64,000 bases of DNA from Chrysochromulina parva (lineage: Eukaryota; Haptophyta; Prymnesiales; Chrysochromulinaceae): NCBI GenBank assembly GCA_002887195.1, contig PJAB01000001.1, positions 37,753 to 101,752 on the forward strand, given 5' to 3'. Both the position numbers and the translations under genes were made by a program. The notes beneath the pieces were generated by a model. It was not told where the DNA came from. It saw only the letters and a program-made list of their open reading frames with translations, and ran no database searches. Within the stretch, counting starts at the first letter, position 1. Each line of letters begins with the position of its first letter. This document shows positions 1-8,869 of the stretch, piece after piece.

Positions 1-429
1 TGCGTGCCTAAAGCTACCGTGTTCTGGGTCGTGGCATCGGCTCTCTGTGGCTCGGAGGGGTCCGGTCGGACTCGGAGGGCGTATCCGCTGGGCCGTCGTG
101 ACGCGCGTTGGGTCGCACGCAACCACGTCATCGTTTGCGGCAAAATCCCCGAGTGTGGGCCCCGGCGGGGACCCTTCAACCCAGTGCCCGGGTAGGTTAA
201 TCCCTAACGGCCTCAGCCGGCCTCAAACTCAACGTACACTACAACCTAATGTGCATCTCATTGTACAGCACGATGTAACAAATAAAAGCGAGCACGGGGT
301 CCTGTCTCCTGTCTACTCATAGTTACGCGTGGCAGCCGGCACCGTCGACTCACCGCCGTGGCGCTGCGTGGCTGCGCTGTCCTGGCGCCAGTCACTGTGC
401 AGACGCCACACCGCCAAAGCCCACGCGCC
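1..429. other. 3' flank of the XAP5-like gene, no gene seen
   Basis: Open frames here are short and look non-coding. The stretch after about 200 is less GC-rich and lies just downstream of the stop of the minus-strand gene at 430, so part of it should be its 3' UTR. I see no RNA gene or repeat. Confidence 0.5.
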
Positions 430-1398
430 TCACTTCTTGGGCGGCGGCCGGTTCGGCTCGAGCCGATTGAAGGGGAGGCTGCGAGTGCGAACGTACTCGC
501 TCCAAAGCGGCTCGTCCGTGGACTCATACGCGCGCCAGTAGTTGAAGGGTACCAAGTGCTTCGACTGCTCGAAGTAGCGCCGCTCAACCACGACGATGCC
601 GTGCGCAAAGTTGTCAAAGAGCGGCTGCTGCGTGTCGGCCCACTTGCGAGTAGAGAGCTCGACGAGGGTGACGGAGCCTGGGATCGTGAATGTACCCTGC
701 GGCATGCCCGCGCAGGAGCAGCACAGGCGTACGTCACGCTCCTCGCGCACGCCGCCAATGACGATGGGCGCAAACTTGCCGCCTCGCTGCTCGACAGCGT
801 TGCGCACGGCGACCGCGACCTCGTCGGCGGTGAAGCCGCGCTTGACGAGCACCTCGCCGTCCACGTAGCCGCACGTGACTTCCTTCTGGGTCACAGCCGA
901 GCGATACGTGTACTTGAGCGTGATCTGCTCATCGCGAAGCGCCGCCTGCTGCTCCAGCAGCGCACGCATCGCGACGTCCTGCTTCGCGCTTGCCTCCTCC
1001 TTTTCGCGGGCATTGAGCTCGAGGAAGGAGACGTTGGCCTCCTGGCATTTGCCGATCTTCTTCGCGCCCACGGTTGGGCTCGCCTCGGCGGCCTCGGCGT
1101 CGAGGTCGTCTCCAAACGAGAGGCCGCCGAGCGCCGCGGCCTTCCTCTTCTTCTTCTTCTTGCTGTCGCTAGGAGGGTCGTCGGCTCCGGCTGCGGCCGC
1201 CGCTTCCGGCTGGCTACTCACGCCGCCGTCAGCCATCTTCTTGAGTGCAGTGAGAGCCTTCTCGCGCTCGATCTCCTCGCGCTTGCGTTTGTAGTCCTCC
1301 TTGGACTGGAAGCCGGCGGAGGACTGCACGAGCTCGCGCTCGAGGTCGTTGGAGGCCATAGCGGACGGTGAGTGCTTTTTGTCCAGAGCGACGAGCAT
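430..1398 (-). CDS. XAP5/FAM50-like nuclear protein
   Basis: Single-exon frame of 322 residues. An in-frame second ATG at 1359 (residue 14) gives a start (MASNDLERE) that looks more natural. The order of parts follows the XAP5/FAM50 family: a charged helical N-terminus, a basic KKKKKRK nuclear-type signal, a short LSFGDD acidic motif, a linker rich in E/K/A, then a C-terminal globular part beginning EQITLKYTYRS and ending with a YFEQSKHLVPFNYWRAYE segment that resembles the family's conserved YEKNKHIFPASRWEPYD end. FAM50/XCT proteins are nuclear and linked to splicing or transcription; that role is inferred from the family. The C-terminus is longer than usual and the middle is diverged, so family membership is likely, not certain. 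It is divergent from the anthranilate synthase gene, with about 104-143 bp between starts. Confidence 0.6.
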   Translation of the reverse strand: MLVALDKKHSPSAMASNDLERELVQSSAGFQSKEDYKRKREEIEREKALTALKKMADGGVSSQPEAAAAAGADDPPSDSKKKKKRKAAALGGLSFGDDLDAEAAEASPTVGAKKIGKCQEANVSFLELNAREKEEASAKQDVAMRALLEQQAALRDEQITLKYTYRSAVTQKEVTCGYVDGEVLVKRGFTADEVAVAVRNAVEQRGGKFAPIVIGGVREERDVRLCCSCAGMPQGTFTIPGSVTLVELSTRKWADTQQPLFDNFAHGIVVVERRYFEQSKHLVPFNYWRAYESTDEPLWSEYVRTRSLPFNRLEPNRPPPKK

Positions 1399-1502
1399 CT
1401 ATGATGCATCTCTACGAGAATACGCGAGAAATCGCATTCCCCTCCTGAGGCCACGTGCGTGTTTGCTGATGATCCTCGCACAAATTTTTCCATGTTTTCC
1501 AG

Positions 1503-4349
1503 ATGAAAGTTCGCAAGCCCCGAGGTCACCCCGGAGACGCAATGACCTCGGAGCCCCCTATTGCGTCTCCGCTCAAGCGTGGCGCTGCGGCCTTCGACGG
1601 CGCGCCGCGCGGGAAGCGCCTGCAGGGCGAGCTCCAAGGCGACGCGACGCAGCCTCAGCGCACTCTCGGCGCGCCGCGAGCACATGCACGCCTCGGCCGC
1701 TACGAGACGGCGGGAGGAGTGTTGGTCGACTGCAACTCGTCAGGAGTGGAGGACCCGAACGCCGCGCTCGAGGCCCTCATCGATAAGCTCGAATCGCACC
1801 GTGGCTGCCTCTTTGAGTCTTCGTACGACTTTCCCGGTCGTTACGCGCGCTGGACGATGGGCTTCAGCGACCCGCCGCTCGTGCTTGAGGCACGCGGACC
1901 AGCCTTTGATGTTACCGCGCTCAACGAGCGCGGGCGCGTGCTGCTGCCGGCGATCGTGGCCACGCTGCGCGCGAGTCCTGCGCTTGACACGCTCGTCGAG
2001 CAGGAGGGGCTGCTGCGCGGCACCGTCAAGCCGGCCGAGGCGGGCTTCACCGAGGAGGAGCGGTCGCGCCAGCACTCGATCTTCTCGATCGTGCGCGCGC
2101 TGCAGGCGCTCTTCGCCTTCGAGGACGAGCCGCAGCTCGGGCTGTACGGCGCATTCGGGTACGACCTCACCTTCCAGTTCGAGTCGGTCAAGCTGCACCA
2201 GAAGCGCGATGCCTCCCAGCGCGACCTTGTCCTCTTCCTGCCTGACGAGATTCTCGTGATCGACATCCTCTCGAACGCCGCATGGCAGCTGCGCTATGAG
2301 TTCTCCGTCGGCGGCCGCTCGGCCTGGGTGAGCTCCACGGCAGGGCTTGCGCGCGGCGGGGAGAGCGTGCCGTACGTGCCCACTCCCGAGGCGCAGATCG
2401 TCAAGCGGCGCGATCACGTGCCGGGCGCGTTCGCCACCAAGGTGCTCCGGGCCAAGGAGGAGTTCAAGGTCGGCAACCTCTTCGAGAGCGTCCTCTCGCA
2501 GACCTTCTTCGAGCCGTGCCCGCACGGGCCCTCGGCCGTCTTCCGCCGGCTGCGCAAGCGGAACCCGTCGCCGTACGGCTTCCTGATCAACCTGGGGAAC
2601 TCTGAGTATCTCGTGGGGGCCTCGCCTGAGATGTTCGTGCGTGTCGAGAAGAACGACAAGGGGTGGCGTTGCGAAACGTGCCCGATCTCGGGCACGATCA
2701 AGCGCGGTGCGAACGCGATGGAGGATGCGGAGAACATCAAGAAGATCCTGTCCGATGCCAAAGAGGAGAGCGAGCTGACCATGTGCACGGACGTCGACCG
2801 GAACGACAAGAGTCGCATCTGCCGTGCGGGCTCGGTGCAGGTCATCGGACGACGCCAAATCGAGATGTACTCGCGCCTCATCCACACCGTCGACCATGTC
2901 GAGGGCTACCTACGCGAGGGCTTCGACGCGATGGACGCCTTCCTTGTGCACACGTGGGCTGTCACCGTGACAGGCGCACCCAAGACGTGAGTGCTTGCTG
3001 ACGGCCGTTGATTTGAGTGCCTCCGTTTGTGCACCACTGTTTGAGTGCATGCTGATGGTCACTGATGACCACCCAAGACATGGGCCGCCGTCCGAGTCGT
3101 CGAAGAGAGGACTCCCTGACTGCCTCTGAGTGCATGCTGATGGGGACTGATGGCTACCCTCATCAGAGAGGACTCCCTGACTGCCTCTGAGTGCGTGCTG
3201 ATGGGGACTGATGGCTACCCTCATCAGAGAGGACTCCCTGACTGCCTCTGAGTGCATGCTGATGGGCACTGATGGCTACCCTCATCAGGTGGGCGATCCA
3301 ATTCCTGTCCGATCTCCCTCCGAGCCACTATGCTGATTGCATGCTGATTGCCTCCCTCATCAGGTGGGCGATCCAATTCCTGGAGGAGATGGAGGAGAGC
3401 CCTCGATGCTGGTACGGCGGCGCCGTGGGGATGCTCGGATTCGATGGGCACCTGAACACGGGCCTCACTTTGCGCACCGTGCGCATCGCGAACGGCGTGG
3501 CCGAGGTACGCGAAGCCGCCCCCTGCGCCGTCACCTGTGGGGAAATGGCGCCATGATGAGCACATGCATGCTGGTGTACCGCAGGTACGCGCCGGTGCGA
3601 CGCTCCTCTTCGACTCGGAGCCCGAGCTCGAGGAGCGTGAGACGGAGCTCAAGGCCTCTGCGATGCGCGATGCCGTGCTGCGGGATGATTCGGAGAGTGC
3701 GGCCGGTGCGCCCTCCACTCTGCCGGGCCCCGCAGCGCCGCCGCGGGCGCCCAACGCGGCGCGCATCTTGCTCGTCGACCACCAGGACTCGTTCGTTCAC
3801 ACTCTCGCCAACTACATGCGCCAGACGGGCGCGCTCGTCACGACGCTCCGTAACGGCTTCGCGCCGTCGGTCCTCGACACGCTGCAGCCAACTCTGGTCG
3901 TCCTCTCGCCCGGGCCAGGCAATCCGCGCGACTTCGGGCTCTCCGTGAGCATCGATCTCGCACTCGCACGCAAGCTCCCCATCTTTGGGGTGTGCCTCGG
4001 CCTGCAGGGGATCGTGGAACATTATGGAGGCGAGCTCGGAGTGTTGCCCCACCCACAGCACGGCAAGCCCGCACAGGTGACCATCCAAGAGCCGTGTGGG
4101 CCCCTGCTCGAGGGGTTGCCGACCTCCTTCCAGGTTGGCCGTTACCACTCGCTACACTCGAAGCCAGCCAAACAGCCGGCCTGTCTGCGCACGACCGCCA
4201 TCACCACTGACGGTTGCGTGATGGCCATCCAGCACACGTCGCTCCCCATCGCGGCCGTGCAGTTCCACCCGGAGTCGATCCTCACGCCGCACTCGCTCGG
4301 CATGCAGATGATCTCCAACGCTCTCAACAACCTCAAGTGGACCGAATGA
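1503..4349 (+). CDS. trpEG: Fused anthranilate synthase TrpE-TrpG, join(1503..2986, 3364..3505, 3585..4349)
   Basis: Spliced product is 796 residues. The TrpE (chorismate-binding) part ends with the VTVTGAPK motif at the end of exon 1. The TrpG glutamine amidotransferase part begins near residue 600 ([15 protein letters not shown]) and carries the class I triad: Cys679 in GVCLGLQ, and His770 and Glu772 in FHPESI. It should convert chorismate and glutamine to anthranilate in one chain, the first step of tryptophan synthesis, probably in the plastid, although I see no clear transit peptide. Exon joins are fixed by protein continuity: [14 protein letters not shown] across intron 1 and [14 protein letters not shown] across the last intron. 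The first intron region is composite: if the inner 75 bp (3289-3363) is kept as exon, 25 in-frame residues are added. Single-chain TrpE-TrpG enzymes are known from some bacteria such as rhizobia. Confidence 0.9.
2987..3363 (+). other. Composite introner-like intron region in trpEG
   Basis: Begins with a strong GTGAGT donor at 2987. The final acceptor CATCAG ends at 3363. Inside are (i) a copy of the exon-1 end, CACCCAAGAC (2977-2986), repeated at 3070-3079 and followed by ATGGGC, which resembles the exon-2 start; (ii) three 61-bp tandem units at 3106-3288, each ending CATCAG; and (iii) a 75-bp element 3289-3363 that starts with an exact 19-bp copy of the exon-2 start. Splicing may use the acceptor at 3288 or at 3363. 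Confidence 0.85.
3106..3288 (+). repeat. Three 61-bp tandem units inside an intron
   Basis: Units are 3106-3166, 3167-3227 and 3228-3288, differing by single bases (GCATGC or GCGTGC; GGGGACT or GGGCACT). Each begins AGAGGACTCCCTGACTGCC and ends CCCTCATCAG, so each supplies a possible 3' splice site. CTGATG inside each unit is complementary to its own CATCAG end. Confidence 0.95.
3506..3584 (+). other. 79-bp introner-like intron in trpEG
   Basis: Exon 2 ends GCCGAG, the intron begins GTACGCG, the intron ends ACCGCAG and exon 3 begins GTACGCG. AGGTACGCG is therefore present at both boundaries (3504-3512 and 3583-3591). Removal restores [11 protein letters not shown]. The interior carries TGCATGCTG, also found in the preceding intron. 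Confidence 0.9.
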
Positions 4350-4628
4350 CAAGGGTCGGTCACAGAGCCGCGGCGAGCCGGAGTGGCGGACATTCCTTCA
4401 AGGAGATGCAAACAACGAGCAGCGAGCACACCTTCTGAAACACGGAGGCACTCGTACAGTTTTACGCTTGGTTGGAGGGCGGGCGAGACGACGTGATCCA
4501 GATGTGACGTGAGCAATTGGACGTGAGACGACGTGCAATTACACAGCAAGGATTTATGAAGTCCTCACGACAAAAGCAGCTGTGTCGCGCTTCCATATTT
4601 TCCAAAAGTTGACTCCCCTTTAGCATGA

Positions 4629-5390
4629 CTATGCTGGGGCTACCGCCCCTACTTGCAACCCGGGACTGACAGCTTTGCCCATGCCCGAGGCGCCCGAGAG
4701 TACCTTGCTCATCGCGAGCTTGGCGCCCTTGATGGCAGCGCCGGCTGCGCCTTTGAGCTTCGCCACAGCGGCTTGGGTCGTGGCAAACACCACCAAGTCC
4801 GCCGACGTGCGCTCGGCCTTGTATTCCGACCAGGCCCCGTTGTACACCCAACGGACAGTAGGAAAACCACGTATGCCAAGCTTCTGCGCGAGACCAGGAT
4901 TGTCGTCGCTGTTGACTGCTGCGGTCTTGATGCCCAGACGCTTGAGGATCGATGCCGCCTTTTTGAATTCCGGCACCATTTTGATGCAGTGACCACACCA
5001 CGGCGCGTAGAACGTGACCAGTGTCCCGCCAGACTTGTCCTGTGCAAGTTCTTCTAGCTTTGCTGCATCGGCTACGATGACATCCGAGTCGCCGTACTCG
5101 CTCGGTTTGTCGGCTGCTGTGAGCTGTCGCGTAACGGCCTGCATACCAACCGCCGAAAACGCGGCTGCTGCCCTCTCGCAGGCCTCCTTCGGCCCCTGGA
5201 TCACCACCGATTTACCAGCTGCAGCAACCCGCTCGAGCAAGGGGTTTGCCTGCTCCGCGGTTACGCCCATGCTCTGAAACACCTTGAGCGCTTCGTTCGA
5301 GGAGACACCGTCCGTAGCATGCAGCTCAACGACGTGCTGCGCGCGTGTGAGTGCAGCCACCACAGAGACAAAAAATGTGAGCGCCCTCAT
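4629..5390 (-). CDS. Secreted thioredoxin-fold protein disulfide isomerase-like
   Basis: 253 residues from the ATG at 5390. An in-frame ATG at 5468 would add a basic, proline-rich stretch and hide the signal peptide MRALTFFVSVVAALTRAQ, so the inner start is preferred. The thioredoxin domain occupies roughly residues 110-215 with FYAPWCGHC, the classical PDI redox site, and the cis-proline in GFPTV. An N-terminal domain (residues ~20-90) with alternating helices and the ending AAAAFSAVGMQAV looks like the L7/L12-C or ClpS adaptor fold rather than a second thioredoxin; that is a visual impression. No KDEL-type retention signal is visible at the C-terminus, so location in ER, secretory pathway or plastid envelope is open. 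It is divergent from the EF-hand/coiled-coil gene, with 290 bp between starts. Confidence 0.8.
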   Translation of the reverse strand: MRALTFFVSVVAALTRAQHVVELHATDGVSSNEALKVFQSMGVTAEQANPLLERVAAAGKSVVIQGPKEACERAAAAFSAVGMQAVTRQLTAADKPSEYGDSDVIVADAAKLEELAQDKSGGTLVTFYAPWCGHCIKMVPEFKKAASILKRLGIKTAAVNSDDNPGLAQKLGIRGFPTVRWVYNGAWSEYKAERTSADLVVFATTQAAVAKLKGAAGAAIKGAKLAMSKVLSGASGMGKAVSPGLQVGAVAPA

Positions 5391-5680
5391 CGTCGTCGGC
5401 GGAGGTGTTGGCTGTCGACGAGGTTGCCTGTGGTGATTTCTTTTCTTCCAAAAGAAATGTCCTCGCAATCACGTTTCTAACATGAAGTCTCCTCTGTCCT
5501 CTGATGCGGTCTTGCAGGTCCGACGATGGAAAATTTCCCACCTGTACTGTACCGGGTAAGGGCGTTTCGCGTCTGCATCCTTTCAGAAAACTTTTTCGTG
5601 CGGTTCTCCATTTGCTTGTGAGTTGTGGCAGCACCACAGCCGGCGAAAGTGGGGGCCCGCGGTGTGGGCGACCACCCTCC

Positions 5681-8371
5681 ATGTCGGATTCGGGATCAAG
5701 ATATGACTCCGAGGAGGAGGGGGAGGAGTTAGGGGAGGAGTTCGACGAAGAATTCGCGCCGGATGCGGGTGGTGAAGCTGATCCAGAGGCTGAAGATGAG
5801 TACAGTTTTGTGGAGGAGGACGGACAGGTGAAGGCACGGTCTCCCTCCTCATCTGCAAGCTGGCAACGACGAGCAGGCGAGAGGGTTCGTGGAGTCGAGG
5901 ATGAGGCAGACGATGACGAGGAAGAATCATTCGTGCAGAACGAGGAATCTTTCGAGCAGCACGAGGATGACCACCAATTCGAGGAGAAAACAGCATCCTC
6001 GCTCACGTCCGACACGCCCTTTGTTCCCACACCCGGCGGCGTCTTTGCCATGCTAGCGAGCGTTTCGGACGCCGCCGGCGACCTTCCCCCGCTTTTTTTC
6101 CGGTCGTGTGCGCCTGCAGCTGCAGGCGTGTTGACTTCTCCGCAGGAAGTATCGAACGCGAGACGACGTTTGATGAGAATCTCGGAAGAGCCCAGTTCTC
6201 CTCCTGCAGAGTCAAGTTCTCCTCCCGCAGGAGACCTGGAAGCGGCACTTGAAGCCGACCAGGTTTCGGGGGAGGCCCCGGCTGATCTAGCAGGAGTTAC
6301 AGTGCGTGCGTTTGATGCAGATGGCGACGGAAAGCTTTCGTTCGGAGACATGGGAGCTATGCTCGATCAAGCGCTGGGCGGGGCGTTGGGTGGCGTGGCC
6401 GCGTTGATGGCATCTCTGCCGAACATGGCCGCGCCTGCGCCTGTGCCCAAACCTGCGCCAGCCCCCAAGCCTGTGCCAGCCCCCGAGCCTACGCCAGCGC
6501 CCGAACCTACGCCGGCGCCCGAGCCTACTGGATTTGAGGATCGCTTGGGGTTGCATTGGACACGGCTGGACCAGAAGCCCTTCGGTCGACGGCTCGAGAA
6601 TGCAAAGCTTTCCGCTGCCATCGCGGAAGGCAAGAGGACATTTACTCGAGAAGAGTTTGAAGGCTTGAAACTGGGTCGTGACCTGCACGATGATACCTTC
6701 TACATCGTCGCGAAAGGGGTCTACTATGAGCCGACGCCTCAGGAAGGCTCGATCCTCTGTCCGCTGTGCAAGCGCGTCTGGCTGACCGTCACGCTAGACG
6801 GATGGATTACGACCGAATTTGTGGGGAGCTTCGTCGGAACGGGCAAATCCTACAGGCTAGCCCAGGGAAGCCGGGACGACCACGTGTGTGCCGGACACTG
6901 CAACGTGGGCAGAATGAAGCTCGCGACAAGGGATCTGGCCTCACCTATCGAACTGCTGCGCGAGAGAGTGGATGCGATGCTTCGAGGCGGGACTTTGCAG
7001 CCCAGAAAGGAGGTGGAGGTGGCGGCCAAAACAGTACAAGACGTCTCGCCGACTCGACGTCACAGTCGAGATGTCTTGAACTTTACGGCCGAGTCGGCGA
7101 AAGTGAAAGGGCCTGCACATCGCCGCAAGAGCAGCAAGAGCAGCAAGACGCTGCCGACCTCAGCCCGTGGGAACTTAGCCCGGCCATGGCTTTCGTTGGA
7201 ATCCTCGACGACGTCGTCGGAGGCATCGCCGGGCGCACTGATTCGAGAAACAACTACGGAGGCCCTCGTTCGTCGATTCGAGGTCGAGCGAGCAAGACGC
7301 GAGCTGGGCGAAGAGGAGCGCCAGTTGCGCAGGGAGCGCCAAGAGTACCTCAAGCACGAGGCGGAGCAGTACAAGCAGCACTGCGTTACCGTGGTCGCTG
7401 CCGAGCGGGATCAAAAGACACGCATTGATGCTGCTAGGAAGAGTATCATCGAGGCGCGCACAGCGCGAGGGAAAGAGACCCAGCTGCAAAGCCATGCTAT
7501 CAGCGAGGAGCTCGAACAGCGGCGCCTCTCCTACGACATCCACCAGCGACGACGCGTGCAAGAGACGAAAAGCATGCAGGAGCGTGCCATCCAGAATGTC
7601 TTCGAGGTTGCTCGCGCGGGCGGGATACGTGCCCTTGAGGCAGGGCGTGTAGCAAAGCAGGAACAGCTGGTGAACGAGGTCGCTGTCGACCACGCGCGCC
7701 AGGCCAGACTCGAGGAGAAGCGCGAGCGAGCGCGCACGGCGCGCGAAGCGATGCCCGACAGGCTCGCTTCCTCCGCCGCTCTGTGGGCGCAGGATCGGGT
7801 GGTGGCGGGGCAGGTGCTGCGCGCCATCGCATCTGAGGGCAAGTTGCAGCGAGAGGCGGAGATCCAAGCTCGTCGCGAAGGCGCGCTTGTGTTCCGCGAC
7901 GAAGTGCGGTCGTGGAGGGACAGCAGCCGAATCGTCCGTGCGCAGATCGAGGAGGGCCGGAAGCAGCTCGCGCAGACGACGCGCGAGCAGCGCGTCGTCC
8001 ACGAGGAGGTGTGCCATCAGATCGTGCAGCAGGCGATGCTCGCGCGCAAGGTGTCGCACGACAGCGTCTGCCTCGCTCGGCAGGCAGATGAGGAGCTCGT
8101 GGTGGAGTACCAAGAGTTCCAGCACGCGATTGAAGCGGAGGCTCAAAGCTACACCGACAAGCGGGCAGCGGCCGCCAAACGGGCAACGGCAGCACGAAAG
8201 CGTGACCGGCGGCAGGAGCGTGGCCGCATGCGTGGCCTGTTGCTTCAGATTGCGGGCCGGCCGCCGCGTGTCGACTCCGTGCCGCACGCTCCGCTGAGCC
8301 TGACGCACCCTCCCCGACCGTGGCCCTTCAGCCCGCCGTCGCGCGAGGATAGGCTAGCCATTAGGATATGA
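5681..8371 (+). CDS. EF-hand and coiled-coil protein of unknown function
   Basis: 896 residues from the ATG at 5681. The frame is open upstream to 5504, but that part reads like 5' UTR and the start MSDSGSRYDSEEEGEE suits an acidic N-terminus. Order of parts: very acidic N-terminus (~1-100), one EF-hand loop DADGDGKLSF (~210), a pentapeptide-like PAPKPVPAPEP linker, then a ~63-residue domain (LGLHWTRLDQK to VYYEP; DNA about 6541-6738) that also occurs in the SMCHD1-like protein at 30.5-30.7 kb. A CPLCKRVW segment with a later Cys and His follows, possibly zinc binding. The last ~400 residues form a long Arg/Glu/Gln-rich coiled coil (SVRRFEVERARRELGEEE type). The coiled coil recalls axonemal or centriolar proteins, but I do not recognise the family. 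Confidence 0.75.
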   Translation: MSDSGSRYDSEEEGEELGEEFDEEFAPDAGGEADPEAEDEYSFVEEDGQVKARSPSSSASWQRRAGERVRGVEDEADDDEEESFVQNEESFEQHEDDHQFEEKTASSLTSDTPFVPTPGGVFAMLASVSDAAGDLPPLFFRSCAPAAAGVLTSPQEVSNARRRLMRISEEPSSPPAESSSPPAGDLEAALEADQVSGEAPADLAGVTVRAFDADGDGKLSFGDMGAMLDQALGGALGGVAALMASLPNMAAPAPVPKPAPAPKPVPAPEPTPAPEPTPAPEPTGFEDRLGLHWTRLDQKPFGRRLENAKLSAAIAEGKRTFTREEFEGLKLGRDLHDDTFYIVAKGVYYEPTPQEGSILCPLCKRVWLTVTLDGWITTEFVGSFVGTGKSYRLAQGSRDDHVCAGHCNVGRMKLATRDLASPIELLRERVDAMLRGGTLQPRKEVEVAAKTVQDVSPTRRHSRDVLNFTAESAKVKGPAHRRKSSKSSKTLPTSARGNLARPWLSLESSTTSSEASPGALIRETTTEALVRRFEVERARRELGEEERQLRRERQEYLKHEAEQYKQHCVTVVAAERDQKTRIDAARKSIIEARTARGKETQLQSHAISEELEQRRLSYDIHQRRRVQETKSMQERAIQNVFEVARAGGIRALEAGRVAKQEQLVNEVAVDHARQARLEEKRERARTAREAMPDRLASSAALWAQDRVVAGQVLRAIASEGKLQREAEIQARREGALVFRDEVRSWRDSSRIVRAQIEEGRKQLAQTTREQRVVHEEVCHQIVQQAMLARKVSHDSVCLARQADEELVVEYQEFQHAIEAEAQSYTDKRAAAAKRATAARKRDRRQERGRMRGLLLQIAGRPPRVDSVPHAPLSLTHPPRPWPFSPPSREDRLAIRI

Positions 8372-8869
8372 AGAGTAGCCAACATAACATTTACGTTTAC
8401 TTAAACGTTAGGTTGACTTAATGTACGCCGCGCAAACCCGCGCTACCGCGATCCGCGACACGTGGTCGGAGGCGTCGATTTTGCGCTCTATGCTTGGAAC
8501 GCGCGGCCGGCCATGGGCCATGCCTGGCGGGTGTACGATGGAGATCCCGACCGTGGTACCGCGTAGGTCTATGGATTTTCGGGCAACACGAGACGGACAC
8601 CCGAATCATTTCCGATTTCGAACCATGACCACGAGCTGGGAGCTGCGTGCGCTGGCCATGGGGTACCCTACGTGTGCACCCTACGTGCCTCAGTGGGGAT
8701 CTCGACCTGTAGTAGTTGTCTTGGTAGTTATACTGGTCAACTACACGGTGTGTCTGTGTCTCACAATAACTCACTAACTCTCAGGATTGGGGTATTATTC
8801 AGCCAAACTTTGCATTCACAGCCAATGTTTATAATCACACACCACGCGCCGCGGTTTGTTGTCAACGCT
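8372..8869. other. Intergenic region, no gene supported
   Basis: Frames of about 118 codons exist on both strands (8418-8777), but they are antisense shadows of each other with no recognisable domain. The segment joins the 3' end of one plus-strand gene to the 5' region of the next. ACGTTTACTTAAACGT near 8390 is a near-palindrome in an AT-richer patch. Confidence 0.5.

Noticed and set aside
358..1371. 337-codon open frame on the plus strand
   Set aside because: Antisense to the XAP5-like gene, Leu/Arg/Val-rich shadow composition, no domain.
3106..3288. CRISPR-like array
   Set aside because: The 61-bp units are contiguous with no unique spacers and lie inside a eukaryotic intron.
2987..3363. 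Box C/D snoRNA in the trpEG intron (TGATGA and CTGA words)
   Set aside because: The words are numerous, overlapping and not arranged as one C box near the 5' end and one D box near the 3' end with a terminal stem. The repeats explain them better.
8418..8777. Overlapping 118-codon frames on both strands
   Set aside because: They mirror each other and neither shows a domain or a sensible start context.
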